This document shows, piece by piece, positions 41,801 to 50,473 of a DNA stretch of 64,000 nt (position 1 is the stretch's first letter; every line of letters begins with the position of its first letter). A program made the translations under genes and the position numbers. This stretch comes from Streptomyces sp. Sge12 (lineage in GTDB: Bacteria; Actinomycetota; Actinomycetes; Streptomycetales; Streptomycetaceae): NCBI RefSeq assembly GCF_002080455.1, contig NZ_CP020555.1:6748501-6812500 (forward strand), read 5' to 3'. The notes under the pieces are model-generated. The model ran no database searches, was not told where the DNA came from, and saw only the letters and a program-made list of their open reading frames with translations.

Positions 41801-44702
41801 GCTCACCGAGACCGTGGCCGGCACCCTCAGCGAACTCACCGGTTCCCCGCTCGCGCTCTCGCCGCTCACCCCGTCCGAACGCGCCCAGGCCGTCGGCGCG
41901 GGCAGCCTGCTGGTCCGCAGCGACGACGGGGTGTTCCAGTTCATCCACGGCTCCGTCATCGAATGGCTGGTGGCACGGGAGGCCGCCCGCCAGCTCGCCC
42001 GGGGCGGGCACACCCTGCTCCTCGCACGGCCGCTCAGCCAGCTCGCCGTCGAGTTCTTCTGCGACCTCGCCGACCACGAACAGTGCGCCCGGTGGGTGCG
42101 CGACGTCCTCGACTCACCGGGGCGCTCGGTCAGCGAGGCCGCCCGCGCCAACGCCGTCCGGATCTCCGACCGGCTCCGGGTACCGGCCAACGCCGACCTG
42201 CGGGGCGCCCGGCTGGCCGGGGAGGACCTCTCGCACCGCGACTTCTCCGGTGTCGACCTCACCGACGCCGATCTGACGGACGCCCGGCTGATCGGCGCGA
42301 ACCTGTCCGGCGCGCTGCTGCGGGGCACCCGGCTGACCGGCGCCCGCCTGGACCGGGCCGACCTCAGCGCCGCCGACCTGACCGGCGCGAACCTCAGCCG
42401 GGCCCGGCTGACCCGGGCCGACTTGAGGGGCGCCGTGCTGACGGGCAGCCGCTGGCACCGGGCCGCGCTCATCGACGTGACGATGGACGAGGCGGTGCGG
42501 TCGGCCCCCGAGCTCGGCGTCGCCGCGATCGCCCCGGGGATGCCGGTGGACGCCGGGTTCCGGCCCTCCGCCGTCGGGGTCCCGTACGGATTCGGCATGC
42601 GCACCAGCCGGCTGCCCGAACCCATCGCGTACAGCACCGACGGCGAACTCCTCGCGGTCGGCAGCGAGGACGGCTCCATCCTGGTCTGCGGCGCCGACGA
42701 CGGCCGGGCGGTGCGCACCCTCCAAGGTCACGAAGGGCGCGTGTACGCCGTGAAGTTCCGGGCGGGCGTCCTCGCCACCGGCGGCTCCGACGGGGCCGTG
42801 CGGCTCTGGGACCCGGTGACCGGCGCGTGCCGCCACCACCTGCGGGTCCACCCCGACGGCGTGTGGCCGGTCTCCTTCGACGCGGACGGAACGCTGCTCG
42901 CCACCGGCGACCGCGAAGGCCTGGTCACGGTCTGGGACGTGGGCACCGGCGAGCCCCTGCACCGGATGCCGGGTCACACCGCACCCGTCTACACCGCGGT
43001 CTACGGCCCGAACGGAACGCTGCTCACCGGGGACGCGAACGCGACGGTACGGCTGTGGGACCTGAGCACCGGGCACTGCGTCCGGGAGATCGAAGGCCAC
43101 CGGGGGGCCGTCTACCGTGCCCGGTTCAGCCCCGACGGGACCCTCTTCGCCACTGCCGACCGGGGCGGACCCGGGCAGGGCGGCACGGTGCGGATCTGGC
43201 GGACGGCCGACGCGCGGCTGCTGCACGAGTTCACCGGACACACCGGCCGGGTGTACGTCCTCGACTTCCACCCCGACGGGAACCTCCTCGCCAGCGGCGA
43301 CACCGACGGCCAGGTGCGGCTGTGGGACCCGGTGGTCGGCACCCCCGCCGGAATCCTCGAACGGGGCACCGGCGGCGTCTACCAGGTGCTCTTCGGTGAT
43401 GAAGGCAGGCTCCTCGTGGCCTGCGACAGCAACGGCGCCGTCCGGCTGTGGACGGTCACCGGCCGCCCCCACGGCTACACCGTCGCCCTCCACCCCCAGC
43501 AGCCGACCGCGCACCGCGGCACCGCCTGGGCGTGCGCCTTCCGGCCCGGCGACAGCCAGCTCCTCACCGTCGGCAACGACGGCGGCGCGCAGATCTGGGA
43601 CGCCGCCACCGGCCAGGGCAAGCGCATCCTGCGCGGGCACGGCCGCCGGATCAGCGGTGTCGCCTTCAGCGCGGACGGCTCCCAGCTGGCGACGGCCGGC
43701 AACGACGGGGTCGTACGGCTCTGGGAGACCCGCACGGGGCGGCGTACGGACGAGCTCACCGGACGGGGCGACCGGCTGGTCTCGGCCGCGTTCAGCCCCG
43801 TCGACGCCATCCTGGCCACCGCGAGCAACGACGGCGACATGTACCTCTGGGACCCGGTCGGCGGCGAGTACCTGAGGGAGCTCGACGCCGAGACCGAGCA
43901 CGTCTGGGCGGAGGCCTTCAGCGCGGACGGCACCCTGCTCGCCACCGCCAACGACGACGACTCCGTCCACGTGTGGTTCCGCCCCACCGGATCCCCCGTC
44001 TCCACTCTGACCGGGCACCGGGGGCGGGTCCGCTCGATCGCCTTCCGCCCGGACGCCGACATTCTGGCCACCGGCTGCGACGACAGTTCCGTACGGGTGT
44101 GGGACGCCAGGAGCGGCCGCCTCATGGACCACCTCGGCGCCGGCGGCGACGGCCATGCAGACCGGGTGTACGGCGTCGCATACGGCCCGGGGAGCGCCTG
44201 GCTGGCCAGCGCGAGCTGGGACGGCACGGCCATCGTCTGGCGCGGGGGACGGGCCCGCCTGCGGCTGCGCGGACGGGGCGGCCGGCTGTGGGCGGTCGCC
44301 GCCCACCCGAGCCGCCCGCTGCTGGCCACCGGGGGCGACGACCGCGGCGTCGGCCTGTGGAACGCCGAGACGGGGGAGAAGGCCGCCGACCTCGTCGGGC
44401 ACACCGGCCGCGTGCTCTCGCTCGCCTTCTCCCCGGACGGCACGACCCTGGCGAGCGGCGCCGAGGACGGCACCGTACGGCTCTGGAACCTTCCGGCCGA
44501 CGGCGAGCCGCCGTCCCTGCGCGGGACGCTGATGGGAATGGCGGACGGCTGGGCGGCACTGACACCGGCCGGCGGGTACAAGTACGAAGGCGATGTGGCC
44601 GGTGAGTTCTGGCACGTGGTGGGCATGTCCCGGTTCACGCCGGGGGAGCTCGACGCATACCTCCCGGGCATCCACCGACTGCCCCTCGGCGAGGAACTGT
44701 GA
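38832..44702 (+). CDS. TIR / degenerate phosphoesterase / NACHT / pentapeptide / WD40 STAND-type protein
   Basis: The 1956-residue protein has, in order: a TIR domain (about 12-130, 'EFDFFISYSPADEPW', with the putative NADase Glu86 in 'GRMEWQAA'); an Arg/Pro/Gly-rich linker (to about 210); a calcineurin-phosphoesterase-like region (about 213-500) keeping 'VVTGDLTASG' but with 'LHLAGPDFG' and 'VVPGAQDVN' where DxH and GNHD are expected; a linker domain; a NACHT NTPase (Walker A 'GDFGHGKT' 725-732, Walker B 'LLFDGFDEL' about 798-806); pentapeptide repeats (about 1120-1210); and 14-15 WD40 repeats (about 1260-1895). The C-terminal 'GWAALTPAGGYKYEGD' module is common in such proteins. The plan is that of a sensor-switch-effector immune protein in which TIR would deplete NAD. 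ATG 38832 is preferred; no target or partner is known. Confidence 0.88.
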   Translation: MMTDGQFGAPAREFDFFISYSPADEPWAAWIAWTLEEAGYRTVVQAWDFVPGTNFIDFMDRGVSESVAVIAVLSRHYERSTYGRMEWQAALRASPESPERRLLTVRVDEIPIEGLLATITYVDLVGVADIDAARTLLLNRVGQAVDGHARPGRRPGFPGGAAGATRHREQPNPGRPRPSALAGPGWSGRRRPARAPLYPQAAAAGGAGAQDTVTVLHLAGPDFGRGREPDALSRQIRGDLIMLRDAGAPAPDLMVVTGDLTASGSPRECDQALSFLTALRSQLDLSPQRVMVVPGAQDVNQAASQAYFHTCEADEVAPQPPYWPKWRHYTRLFRGLYQGLDTVFDSDQPWTLFPVPELSTVVAGFNSSIAYSHRPEEQYGFIGRDQAAWFAEAMRRYEEEGWLRIGALRHPLTDGRRPGDAIGGPGGLRDTDTFARLAAPRLHLLLHGPTGGPRTATATPSRTQLAGPAGELPLFGSAAPARFQLLQVGAQGVTRWDDRITPEAATFPAEWRQTRRVFPVPELPPVINVERATGRAPLDDPAAALAEQVKEICRVRREGVRLRDVPRREPGDMVQIMATWREQEDGVVQQQRIAVHPGSPTEEEVDRFIAQVHATDSGSEAVLVYAGDAPAGGLRTRAAGHGVRVRVRSFIEFQGLLDLRGYVAAQSARLNASEQYAPGLYLPQRYRDADRPGGQDGGGQERDGLVEELLELLESDHGRFVLLLGDFGHGKTFALRELARRISEQLPHLTPLLIPLDSLDRAHSLEGLVAAHLAGHGVDTIDLRALRYMLAQGRVVLLFDGFDELVNRVSYDRAADHLQVLLDAAVDNAKIVVSSRTQHFKSHAQVLTALGERVGLLPQRRILAVEGFTPAQIRAYLVRSYGDEHTADQRYQLLRNIPDLLMLCRNPRLLSFVADLSQDQLRAVAGAGRALSPARLYEDVFTSWLGHEERRGQGGPGAPPGLGLEELWAAVTALALRLWESGRSALRLDELTETVAGTLSELTGSPLALSPLTPSERAQAVGAGSLLVRSDDGVFQFIHGSVIEWLVAREAARQLARGGHTLLLARPLSQLAVEFFCDLADHEQCARWVRDVLDSPGRSVSEAARANAVRISDRLRVPANADLRGARLAGEDLSHRDFSGVDLTDADLTDARLIGANLSGALLRGTRLTGARLDRADLSAADLTGANLSRARLTRADLRGAVLTGSRWHRAALIDVTMDEAVRSAPELGVAAIAPGMPVDAGFRPSAVGVPYGFGMRTSRLPEPIAYSTDGELLAVGSEDGSILVCGADDGRAVRTLQGHEGRVYAVKFRAGVLATGGSDGAVRLWDPVTGACRHHLRVHPDGVWPVSFDADGTLLATGDREGLVTVWDVGTGEPLHRMPGHTAPVYTAVYGPNGTLLTGDANATVRLWDLSTGHCVREIEGHRGAVYRARFSPDGTLFATADRGGPGQGGTVRIWRTADARLLHEFTGHTGRVYVLDFHPDGNLLASGDTDGQVRLWDPVVGTPAGILERGTGGVYQVLFGDEGRLLVACDSNGAVRLWTVTGRPHGYTVALHPQQPTAHRGTAWACAFRPGDSQLLTVGNDGGAQIWDAATGQGKRILRGHGRRISGVAFSADGSQLATAGNDGVVRLWETRTGRRTDELTGRGDRLVSAAFSPVDAILATASNDGDMYLWDPVGGEYLRELDAETEHVWAEAFSADGTLLATANDDDSVHVWFRPTGSPVSTLTGHRGRVRSIAFRPDADILATGCDDSSVRVWDARSGRLMDHLGAGGDGHADRVYGVAYGPGSAWLASASWDGTAIVWRGGRARLRLRGRGGRLWAVAAHPSRPLLATGGDDRGVGLWNAETGEKAADLVGHTGRVLSLAFSPDGTTLASGAEDGTVRLWNLPADGEPPSLRGTLMGMADGWAALTPAGGYKYEGDVAGEFWHVVGMSRFTPGELDAYLPGIHRLPLGEEL

Positions 44703-44771
44703 CGACCCACGCCCCCGACACCCGGCCGGGCTGAGCGGCCCGCCGCGGGTCGGGACCGTACGGGCGGTTGG

Positions 44772-45362
44772 TCAGGTGAGGGAGAAGGCGGAGGGGACGA
44801 CCACGCCGTAGAGATCGGCGATCGTCGCCAGCGCCGCGTGGTGGAGCTGCTCGGCGGACACCTCGGCCACCGCCGTGCGCAGCGGCCGGGTCGCGCAGGC
44901 GTCCGCGACGACCGTGGGCCGGTTGCCCCGCAGGAAGGCGCCCTCCGCGGTGAAGGTCACGCACATGTGGGTCATGAACCCGGCGACGATGACGTCCTTG
45001 TGGCCGGCGGCGTCGACGTGCTCGCCCAGGTCGGTGTCGACGAACGCGTTGGGGACCGTCTTGACGACCACCGGTTCGCCCGGGGCCGGGGCCACCCGGG
45101 GGTGGATCGCGCCGATCTCGGCCCGGACGTCGTAGGGGGTCCCCTCGCCGCCGTCGTTCACCACGTGCACCACCTTCGCGCCTGCCGCCCGGGCCCGGGC
45201 CAGCAGCGCGGCGGCGGCCTCGAGCGCCGGTTCCCAGCCCGACAGCTCCATCACGCCGCGGGTGTAGGTGTTCTGGTAGTCGACGAGGATCAGCGTGGCG
45301 TCCGCCGGCGAGGCCGGGGTCCCGTCGAGGCCGCTCAGCTCGCGCAGGGTCGTCTTGGACAT
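44772..45362 (-). CDS. Isochorismatase-family cysteine hydrolase
   Basis: This 196-residue protein has the catalytic Asp in 'LILVDYQNTYTRG', Lys in 'VVKTVPNAF' and nucleophilic Cys in 'GFMTHMCVTFTAE', a full Asp-Lys-Cys set of the cysteine-hydrolase branch (nicotinamidase/isochorismatase). It would hydrolyse an amide, imine or enol ether; the substrate is unknown. ATG 45362 has an AGGAGG-like stretch upstream (GGAGGGTATTGCC). It is divergent from a GlxA-type regulator 160 bp away, which commonly controls such hydrolase genes. No isochorismate synthase is nearby, so a true siderophore role is unlikely. Confidence 0.92.
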   Translation of the reverse strand: MSKTTLRELSGLDGTPASPADATLILVDYQNTYTRGVMELSGWEPALEAAAALLARARAAGAKVVHVVNDGGEGTPYDVRAEIGAIHPRVAPAPGEPVVVKTVPNAFVDTDLGEHVDAAGHKDVIVAGFMTHMCVTFTAEGAFLRGNRPTVVADACATRPLRTAVAEVSAEQLHHAALATIADLYGVVVPSAFSLT

Positions 45363-45522
45363 GGCAATACCCTCCTGGGGTGTCTGGTTCGGGGTGCCGG
45401 CCGCGCAGCGGCGGCCGTGATCAGAACGCTATGACCCACCCCTCCATGTCGGCAATGTCATCCAAGGTGCAGAAACCGACATACGGTGGAGCCGTGCAGC
45501 GGCCACCGAACGGAGAGAACCC

Positions 45523-46515
45523 TTGAGCACCGTCGAACGGTTCATCGTCGTCGTCCTCTTCGACGGCGTCGACCTGCTGGACGTCACCGGACCGCCCGAG
45601 GTGTTCGCCCTGCTCCGGCGGGAGGCGGGCGACGCGACGGGCTACCGCGTGGCCCTCGCGGCCGAGACCCTGGACCCCGTCACCACCTCCGCCGGGGTCA
45701 GGATCCTGCCCGACCTCACGTTCGCGGACGTGGCGGGTCGGAGCATCGACACGCTGCTGGTGCCCGGTTCGGTCGAGGTCGACGGGCGGGGCCGCGTCCG
45801 CGCCCTCGCCGACCCCGTCGTCGTCGACCGGGTGCGGACCCTCGCCGCGACGACCCGGCGGGTCGCGTCCGTCTGCGTGGGCGCGCACATCCTCGCGGAC
45901 GCGGGGCTGCTGGACGGCAAGCGGGCCACCACCCACTGGTCGACCGCGCAGCAACTCGCCGACGAGCACCCCTCGATCGAGGTCGACGCGGATCCGATCT
46001 TCATCCGGGACCAGGAGGTGTGGACCGGCGCCGGCATCAGCGCCTGCCTCGACCTCTCCCTCGCCCTCGTCGCCGAGGACTTCGGCGAGGCCGTCGCCCT
46101 GCGCGTCGCCCGGCAGCTGGTGATGTACCTGAAACGGCCCAGCGGGCAGAGCCAGTTCAGCGTCCCGCTCGAACCCCTGTCGACGACCCGGCGCATCGAG
46201 GACCTGCGCCACTACATCACGCGGAACATCGCCGAGCAGCTGACCGTCGCCGACCTGGCCGAACAGGCCCATGTCGGCGAACGGCAGCTCACCCGGATCT
46301 TCAAGACGGAACTGGGCATGACCCCGGCCGCCTACATCGAATCGGCCCGCGTCGAAGTGGCGCGCAACCGGCTGGAGTCCACGGACGACACCCTCGAACG
46401 CGTCGCGACCGTCTGCGGTTTCAACACGACCGACACCCTCGTCCGCGCCTTCCGGCGCAAGCTCGACACGACACCGTCGGAGTACCGCAGCCGCTTCCGG
46501 TCCTCTCCCGTCTGA
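45523..46515 (+). CDS. GlxA-type AraC regulator with DJ-1/PfpI domain
   Basis: This 330-residue protein joins an N-terminal DJ-1/PfpI amidotransferase-like domain (residues about 5-190, 'VLFDGVDLLDVTGPPEVF', with Cys in 'VASVCVGAHILA') to a C-terminal AraC helix-turn-helix pair ('ADLAEQAHVGERQLTRIF' and 'VATVCGFNTTDTLVRAF'). Such regulators sense small amines, amino acids or nucleotides and activate nearby genes. TTG 45523 is the apparent start with GGAGAG 6 nt upstream. It is divergent from the isochorismatase-type hydrolase, its probable target. The conserved Cys near residue 118 suggests a ligand- or oxidation-sensing site. Confidence 0.92.
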   Translation: MSTVERFIVVVLFDGVDLLDVTGPPEVFALLRREAGDATGYRVALAAETLDPVTTSAGVRILPDLTFADVAGRSIDTLLVPGSVEVDGRGRVRALADPVVVDRVRTLAATTRRVASVCVGAHILADAGLLDGKRATTHWSTAQQLADEHPSIEVDADPIFIRDQEVWTGAGISACLDLSLALVAEDFGEAVALRVARQLVMYLKRPSGQSQFSVPLEPLSTTRRIEDLRHYITRNIAEQLTVADLAEQAHVGERQLTRIFKTELGMTPAAYIESARVEVARNRLESTDDTLERVATVCGFNTTDTLVRAFRRKLDTTPSEYRSRFRSSPV

Positions 46516-46541
46516 CGGCCCGACCGGTCGTGCCGACCGGC

Positions 46542-47300
46542 TCAGGCCGTGGGGAAGGCCAGCAGCGCCACCGGCGCCGAGGTCGGCCGCGGCGAGCCGC
46601 CGGCCGGTTCGACGGTGATGCCCATCCCCGATGCCGCGTCGACCGGCCCGCGCAGCAGCGTGGCCGCCGCAGGGGTGGCGCTGTCCATCAGGCCCGCCGA
46701 ACGCATCCTGCCGCCGCCGTCGTTGTACCAGAGCTGGTACACCTTCCCGCTCGGCGGCGCCGGCATCCCGGAGGCCGCGAAGACGGCCTGGTTGCGGGAG
46801 GGCGAGACGACCACCGTGCCCACGGCGCCGCCCCGCAGGGGCGCGGTGGAGACCCGGGCGTCGGCCGACGCCAGGACCGCGCCGACCGCATCGTTCGCGA
46901 TCCGGGCCTGCAACGCCTGCTGCCGCGCCTCCTGCGCCTGCTCGTACTGCGACACGGCGACGCCGCCGAGCGCGACGGCCGCCGCGAAGCAGGCCGCCAG
47001 GGCCCAGTTCGGTGCCCACCGCCAGCGGGGCCGTACGTGCCCGCCGCGGGTGGACCGCACCGTCGAGGGTGCCTCCTGGCGGACGGTGCCGATCCGGCGC
47101 ATCACCTCGTCGCGCAGTGCCGGGCTGGGTGTCGCGGCGACGGCGAGCCCGAGGCGCGTGACGGTTTCGGAGAGCTCCCGGACTTCCTGCGTGCAGGAGA
47201 TGCAGTCGGCGAGGTGCCGTTCGACGGCGGCCCGTTCGGCGGGCTCCAGGGCGTCGAGCACGTACGCGCCCGTCAGCGTGTGCAGATCCACGGCGTTCAC
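46542..47300 (-). CDS. rskA: RskA-like anti-sigma factor
   Basis: This 252-residue protein has a zinc-binding anti-sigma (ZAS) motif, 'HLADCISC' (HxxxCxxC, residues about 29-36), a membrane span near residues 98-117 ('ALAACFAAAVALGGVAV') and an extracytoplasmic RskA C-terminal domain ('VYQLWYNDGGGRM', 'GITVEPAGGS'). It would hold the sigma factor at the membrane until proteolysis releases it. GTG 47300 overlaps the sigma-factor stop by 4 bp, so the pair is co-translated. The neighbouring divergent fasciclin lipoprotein is the expected target by analogy with mycobacteria. Confidence 0.93.
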   Translation of the reverse strand: MNAVDLHTLTGAYVLDALEPAERAAVERHLADCISCTQEVRELSETVTRLGLAVAATPSPALRDEVMRRIGTVRQEAPSTVRSTRGGHVRPRWRWAPNWALAACFAAAVALGGVAVSQYEQAQEARQQALQARIANDAVGAVLASADARVSTAPLRGGAVGTVVVSPSRNQAVFAASGMPAPPSGKVYQLWYNDGGGRMRSAGLMDSATPAAATLLRGPVDAASGMGITVEPAGGSPRPTSAPVALLAFPTA

Positions 47301-47881
47301 ACGCTCACCCCCAGGCAGTCACGGAGCCGGATGAGGCCGTCGCGCAGCCGTGTCTTGACGGTACCCAACGGCAGGGCCAGCAATTCGGCGACCTCCCGGT
47401 AGGTCAGGCCCCGGTAGTACGCCAGGGTGACCGACTGGCGCTGCAGTTCGGTGAGGCCGTTCATGCAGCGCCGCACCTGCTCGCGCTCCAGCCGGGTCTC
47501 CACCTGCTCCACCACCTCGTCGTAGGCCGTGGTGTGTTCCAGCAGGGCCGCCCGCTTCTCGCGGTTGGACGCGGCCTGCGCGGAACGCACCCGGTCGACG
47601 GCCCGGCGGTGGGCCAGCGTCAGGACCCAGTTCATCACCGAGCCCCGCGAGGGCTGGTACCGGGCGGCGGTCCGCCAGAGCTCGACCAGCACTTCCTGGG
47701 CGACCTCCTCCGACTGGGCGGGGTCGCGCAGCACGGAGCGCACGAGGCCGAGGACGGGGCCGGACACGGCCTCGAAGACGGCCGTGAACGCCTGCTGATC
47801 GCCGCGGGCCACCCGGCCCATCAGCTCCGGCAGGTCAGGAGCGGCCGACGGGTGTCGGCCTATGCGCACGTTCTCTCTCAC
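47297..47881 (-). CDS. sigK: ECF RNA polymerase sigma factor, SigK-like
   Basis: This 194-residue protein contains sigma region 2 ('VFEAVSGPVLGLVRSVLRDPAQSEEVAQEVLVELW', abbreviated) and region 4 ('LTELQRQSVTLAYYRGLTYREVAELLALPLGTVKTRLRDGL', abbreviated). It is an ECF sigma factor of the SigK group by its linked RskA gene and the fasciclin neighbour. GTG 47881 is chosen because GGAGGA lies 8 nt upstream; an in-frame ATG further upstream (47920) is less supported. It would direct RNA polymerase to stress genes, including its own operon and the fasciclin gene. Gene order, sigK-rskA then mpt70/83-like, resembles the mycobacterial locus. Confidence 0.92.
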   Translation of the reverse strand: MRENVRIGRHPSAAPDLPELMGRVARGDQQAFTAVFEAVSGPVLGLVRSVLRDPAQSEEVAQEVLVELWRTAARYQPSRGSVMNWVLTLAHRRAVDRVRSAQAASNREKRAALLEHTTAYDEVVEQVETRLEREQVRRCMNGLTELQRQSVTLAYYRGLTYREVAELLALPLGTVKTRLRDGLIRLRDCLGVSV

Positions 47882-48102
47882 CGGGGAGGTCCTCCAGGAG
47901 TTCTCGGTTGCACGGCCCATTCGGAGCCGCGGACCGGCCGGATTGGTCGTGTCGGACAAGGATGGCGGCAGCCGCAGGCGGTGGATCGGATACGCGTTCG
48001 AAGTCTTACCCGTTCGGGTGAGTCGGCCATCCGGACGGCGGCGGGCGCCGAACAGACGGCGTGCTTCACCGATGGGTGAGCCCCGCAGACTCAGGAGAGA
48101 CC

Positions 48103-48741
48103 ATGAGCATTCACCCCTTCCGCCGTGCCGCCCTCGCGGTGACCGCCGCCGTGCTGCTGCCGCTGGCGCTGTCCGCCTGTTCGCAGGAGAGTACGAGCAA
48201 GCAGGGGGCCGGCGCGCCCGATGCCGTTTCCTCGCCCGAGCCGCTCGGCGGTACCGGGGCCGCCGCGGGCGACCCGTTCGGCCCGGCGTGCGCCTCGGTT
48301 CCCAAGACCGGAGCGGGCTCCTTCGACGGTATGGCCGAGGCTCCGGTGGCCACCGCGGCCTCGAACAACCCGGCCCTGTCCACGCTGGTCGCGGCCGTGA
48401 AGAAGGCCGGCCTGGTGGACACGTTGAACAACGCCCAGGACATCACGGTGTTCGCGCCGACCAATGACGCGTTCGCGAAGATCCCCAAGGCCGACCTGGA
48501 CAAGGTCCTGGCGGACAAGGAAACCCTGACCAAGATCCTCACGTACCACGTGGTCGGCGAGCGGATCGCCCCGGACCAGCTGGGGAGCGGTTCCTTCCAG
48601 ACCCTCCAGAAGGGCATGATCAACAGCATGGGATCGGGCAACGACTACACGGTGAACAACACCTCCAAGGTGGTCTGCGGCAACGTCCCCACCGCCAACG
48701 CCACCGTCTACATCGTCGACACGGTCCTCATGCCGAAGTAG
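48103..48741 (+). CDS. Fasciclin-domain lipoprotein (Mpt70/Mpt83-like)
   Basis: This 212-residue protein has a lipoprotein signal with lipobox 'LSAC' (Cys at about residue 26), a Ser/Gly-rich linker and one fasciclin (FAS1) domain (about 75-210): 'ALSTLVAAVKKAGLVDTLNN', 'ITVFAPTNDAFAKIP', 'LTYHVVGERI' and a final 'VYIVDTVLMPK'. It is anchored outside the membrane and probably mediates adhesion or matrix contacts. ATG 48103 has AGGAGAG 6 nt upstream. It is transcribed away from sigK-rskA with 221 bp between, matching the idea that the sigma factor controls it. Confidence 0.93.
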   Translation: MSIHPFRRAALAVTAAVLLPLALSACSQESTSKQGAGAPDAVSSPEPLGGTGAAAGDPFGPACASVPKTGAGSFDGMAEAPVATAASNNPALSTLVAAVKKAGLVDTLNNAQDITVFAPTNDAFAKIPKADLDKVLADKETLTKILTYHVVGERIAPDQLGSGSFQTLQKGMINSMGSGNDYTVNNTSKVVCGNVPTANATVYIVDTVLMPK

Positions 48742-48852
48742 CCGCGGTCCCGCACGATCGGCTCGTGGGCGACGGTCCGTGCATCCGGCCGGACCGCGCC
48801 CCCGGAAGAGTTCCGGGGGAAAACACCCGTGACGGCGGATCGGAGCGACTCC

Positions 48853-50397
48853 ATGACGGACGCACAAGGACCCTCGGCCCCCGGCCTGCGCTGCCTGGTC
48901 ACCGGAGCCACCGGCTACATCGGCGGCCGGCTCGTCCCGGAGCTCATCGCCGCGGGCCACCGGGTGCGCTGCCTCGCGCGCACCCCGGAGAAGCTGCGCG
49001 ACCACCCCTGGGCCGGACAGGCGGAGATCGTCCGCGGCGACGTCACCGACGCCGCGTCGCTCGCCTCCGCCCTGCGGGACGTCGACGTCGCCTACTACCT
49101 CGTGCACGCCCTCGGCACCGGTCGCGACTTCGAGCGCACCGACCGGCAGGCCGCGCAGAACTTCGCCGAGCAGGCCCGCGCCGCGGGTGTCCGCCGCATC
49201 GTCTACCTGGGCGGACTGACCCCGCCCGGCGTCCCCGACCACGACCTCTCACCGCATCTGCGCTCCCGCGCCGAGGTCGGGCGCATCCTGCTGGGCTCCG
49301 GAGTCCCCACCACGGTGCTCCGCGCCGCCGTGATCATCGGATCCGGCTCGGCCTCCTTCGAGATGCTCCGCTACCTGACCGAGCGGCTGCCCGTGATGGT
49401 CACCCCGAGCTGGGTGCGCACCCGCATCCAGCCGATCGCCGTCCGCGATGTACTGCGCTACCTGGTCGGCAGCGCCGGTATGCCCGCCACCGTCAGCCGC
49501 GCCTTCGACATCGGCGGTCCCGACGTCCTCACGTACCTCGACATGATGCGCCGCTACGCCACCGTCGACGGACTGCCGCGGCGGCTCATCCTCCCCGTAC
49601 CGGTCCTCACACCGAGGCTCTCCAGCCACTGGGTGGGGCTGGTCACGCCGGTGCCCCGGTCCATCGCCCGGCCCCTCGCCGAGTCCCTCAAGTACGAGGT
49701 CGTCTGCGACGAGCACGACATCGCCACCTGGGTGCCCGACCCGCCCGGCGCCCCCCTCCCCTTCGACACGGCCCTCGCCTTCGCCCTGAAGAAGGTCCGC
49801 GACGCCGAGGTCATCACCCGCTGGTCCTCGGCCTCCGTACCCGGCGCGCCGAGCGACCCGCTGCCCACCGACCCCGACTGGGCCGGCGGCAGCCTGTACT
49901 CCGACGTGCGCGAGCGGACCGTCGAAGCCTCGCCGCAGGCCCTGTGGCGGGTGGTGGAGGGCATCGGCGGCGAGAACGGCTGGTACTCCTTCCCGCTGGC
50001 CTGGGCCGTCCGCGGCTGGCTCGACCGGCTCGTCGGGGGCGTCGGGCTGCGCCGCGGCCGCCGCGACGCCGTACACCTGCGCGTCGGGGACTCCCTGGAC
50101 TTCTGGCGGGTCGAGGAGATCGAACGCGGCCGGCTGCTCCGGCTCCGCGCCGAAATGCGGCTGCCCGGCCTCGCCTGGCTGGAGATGTACGCCGAGGGCG
50201 ACGAGGAGGGCCGTACCCACTACCGGCAGCGGGCCCTCTTCCACCCGCGCGGCCTGGCCGGCCACCTCTACTGGTGGAGCGTCTCCCCGTTCCACGCCGC
50301 GGTCTTCGGCGGCATGGCCCGCAACATCGCGCGCACCGCGGAGGCGGACGGTGAACGCGGACCGGCTGCATCCGCCGCGGCCGCCCGCACCGAATGA
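48853..50397 (+). CDS. NAD(P)-binding SDR (NmrA-like) fused to DUF2867
   Basis: This 514-residue protein has an N-terminal Rossmann domain ('LVTGATGYIGGRLVPEL', residues about 15-30) of the extended/atypical SDR type and a C-terminal DUF2867 region ('DVRERTVEASPQALWRVVEGIGGENGWY', abbreviated, onward), ending with a hydrophobic 'GHLYWWSVSPFHAAVFGGM'. ATG 48853 has GGAG 7 nt upstream; an in-frame GTG at 48829 is an alternative. It stands directly upstream of the photolyase gene in the same direction (76 bp apart). Homologues of this fusion often sit in oxidative or light-stress gene sets. The reaction is unknown. Confidence 0.87.
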   Translation: MTDAQGPSAPGLRCLVTGATGYIGGRLVPELIAAGHRVRCLARTPEKLRDHPWAGQAEIVRGDVTDAASLASALRDVDVAYYLVHALGTGRDFERTDRQAAQNFAEQARAAGVRRIVYLGGLTPPGVPDHDLSPHLRSRAEVGRILLGSGVPTTVLRAAVIIGSGSASFEMLRYLTERLPVMVTPSWVRTRIQPIAVRDVLRYLVGSAGMPATVSRAFDIGGPDVLTYLDMMRRYATVDGLPRRLILPVPVLTPRLSSHWVGLVTPVPRSIARPLAESLKYEVVCDEHDIATWVPDPPGAPLPFDTALAFALKKVRDAEVITRWSSASVPGAPSDPLPTDPDWAGGSLYSDVRERTVEASPQALWRVVEGIGGENGWYSFPLAWAVRGWLDRLVGGVGLRRGRRDAVHLRVGDSLDFWRVEEIERGRLLRLRAEMRLPGLAWLEMYAEGDEEGRTHYRQRALFHPRGLAGHLYWWSVSPFHAAVFGGMARNIARTAEADGERGPAASAAAARTE

Positions 50398-50473
50398 CAG
50401 GGCAGGCCCAGCCCAGCGACCACCGCACTGCCCGTCGAGAGCCGTCCGGTGGCCCGATGCCAGGAGCAGCTCC

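Noticed and set aside
39051..42077. 1008-codon minus-strand frame inside the TIR-NACHT gene
   Set aside because: Antisense to conserved TIR, NACHT and linker regions; no recognisable domain.
44772..45362. Siderophore-pathway isochorismatase
   Set aside because: No other siderophore genes are in the window; the pairing with a GlxA regulator fits a general amide/imine hydrolase better.
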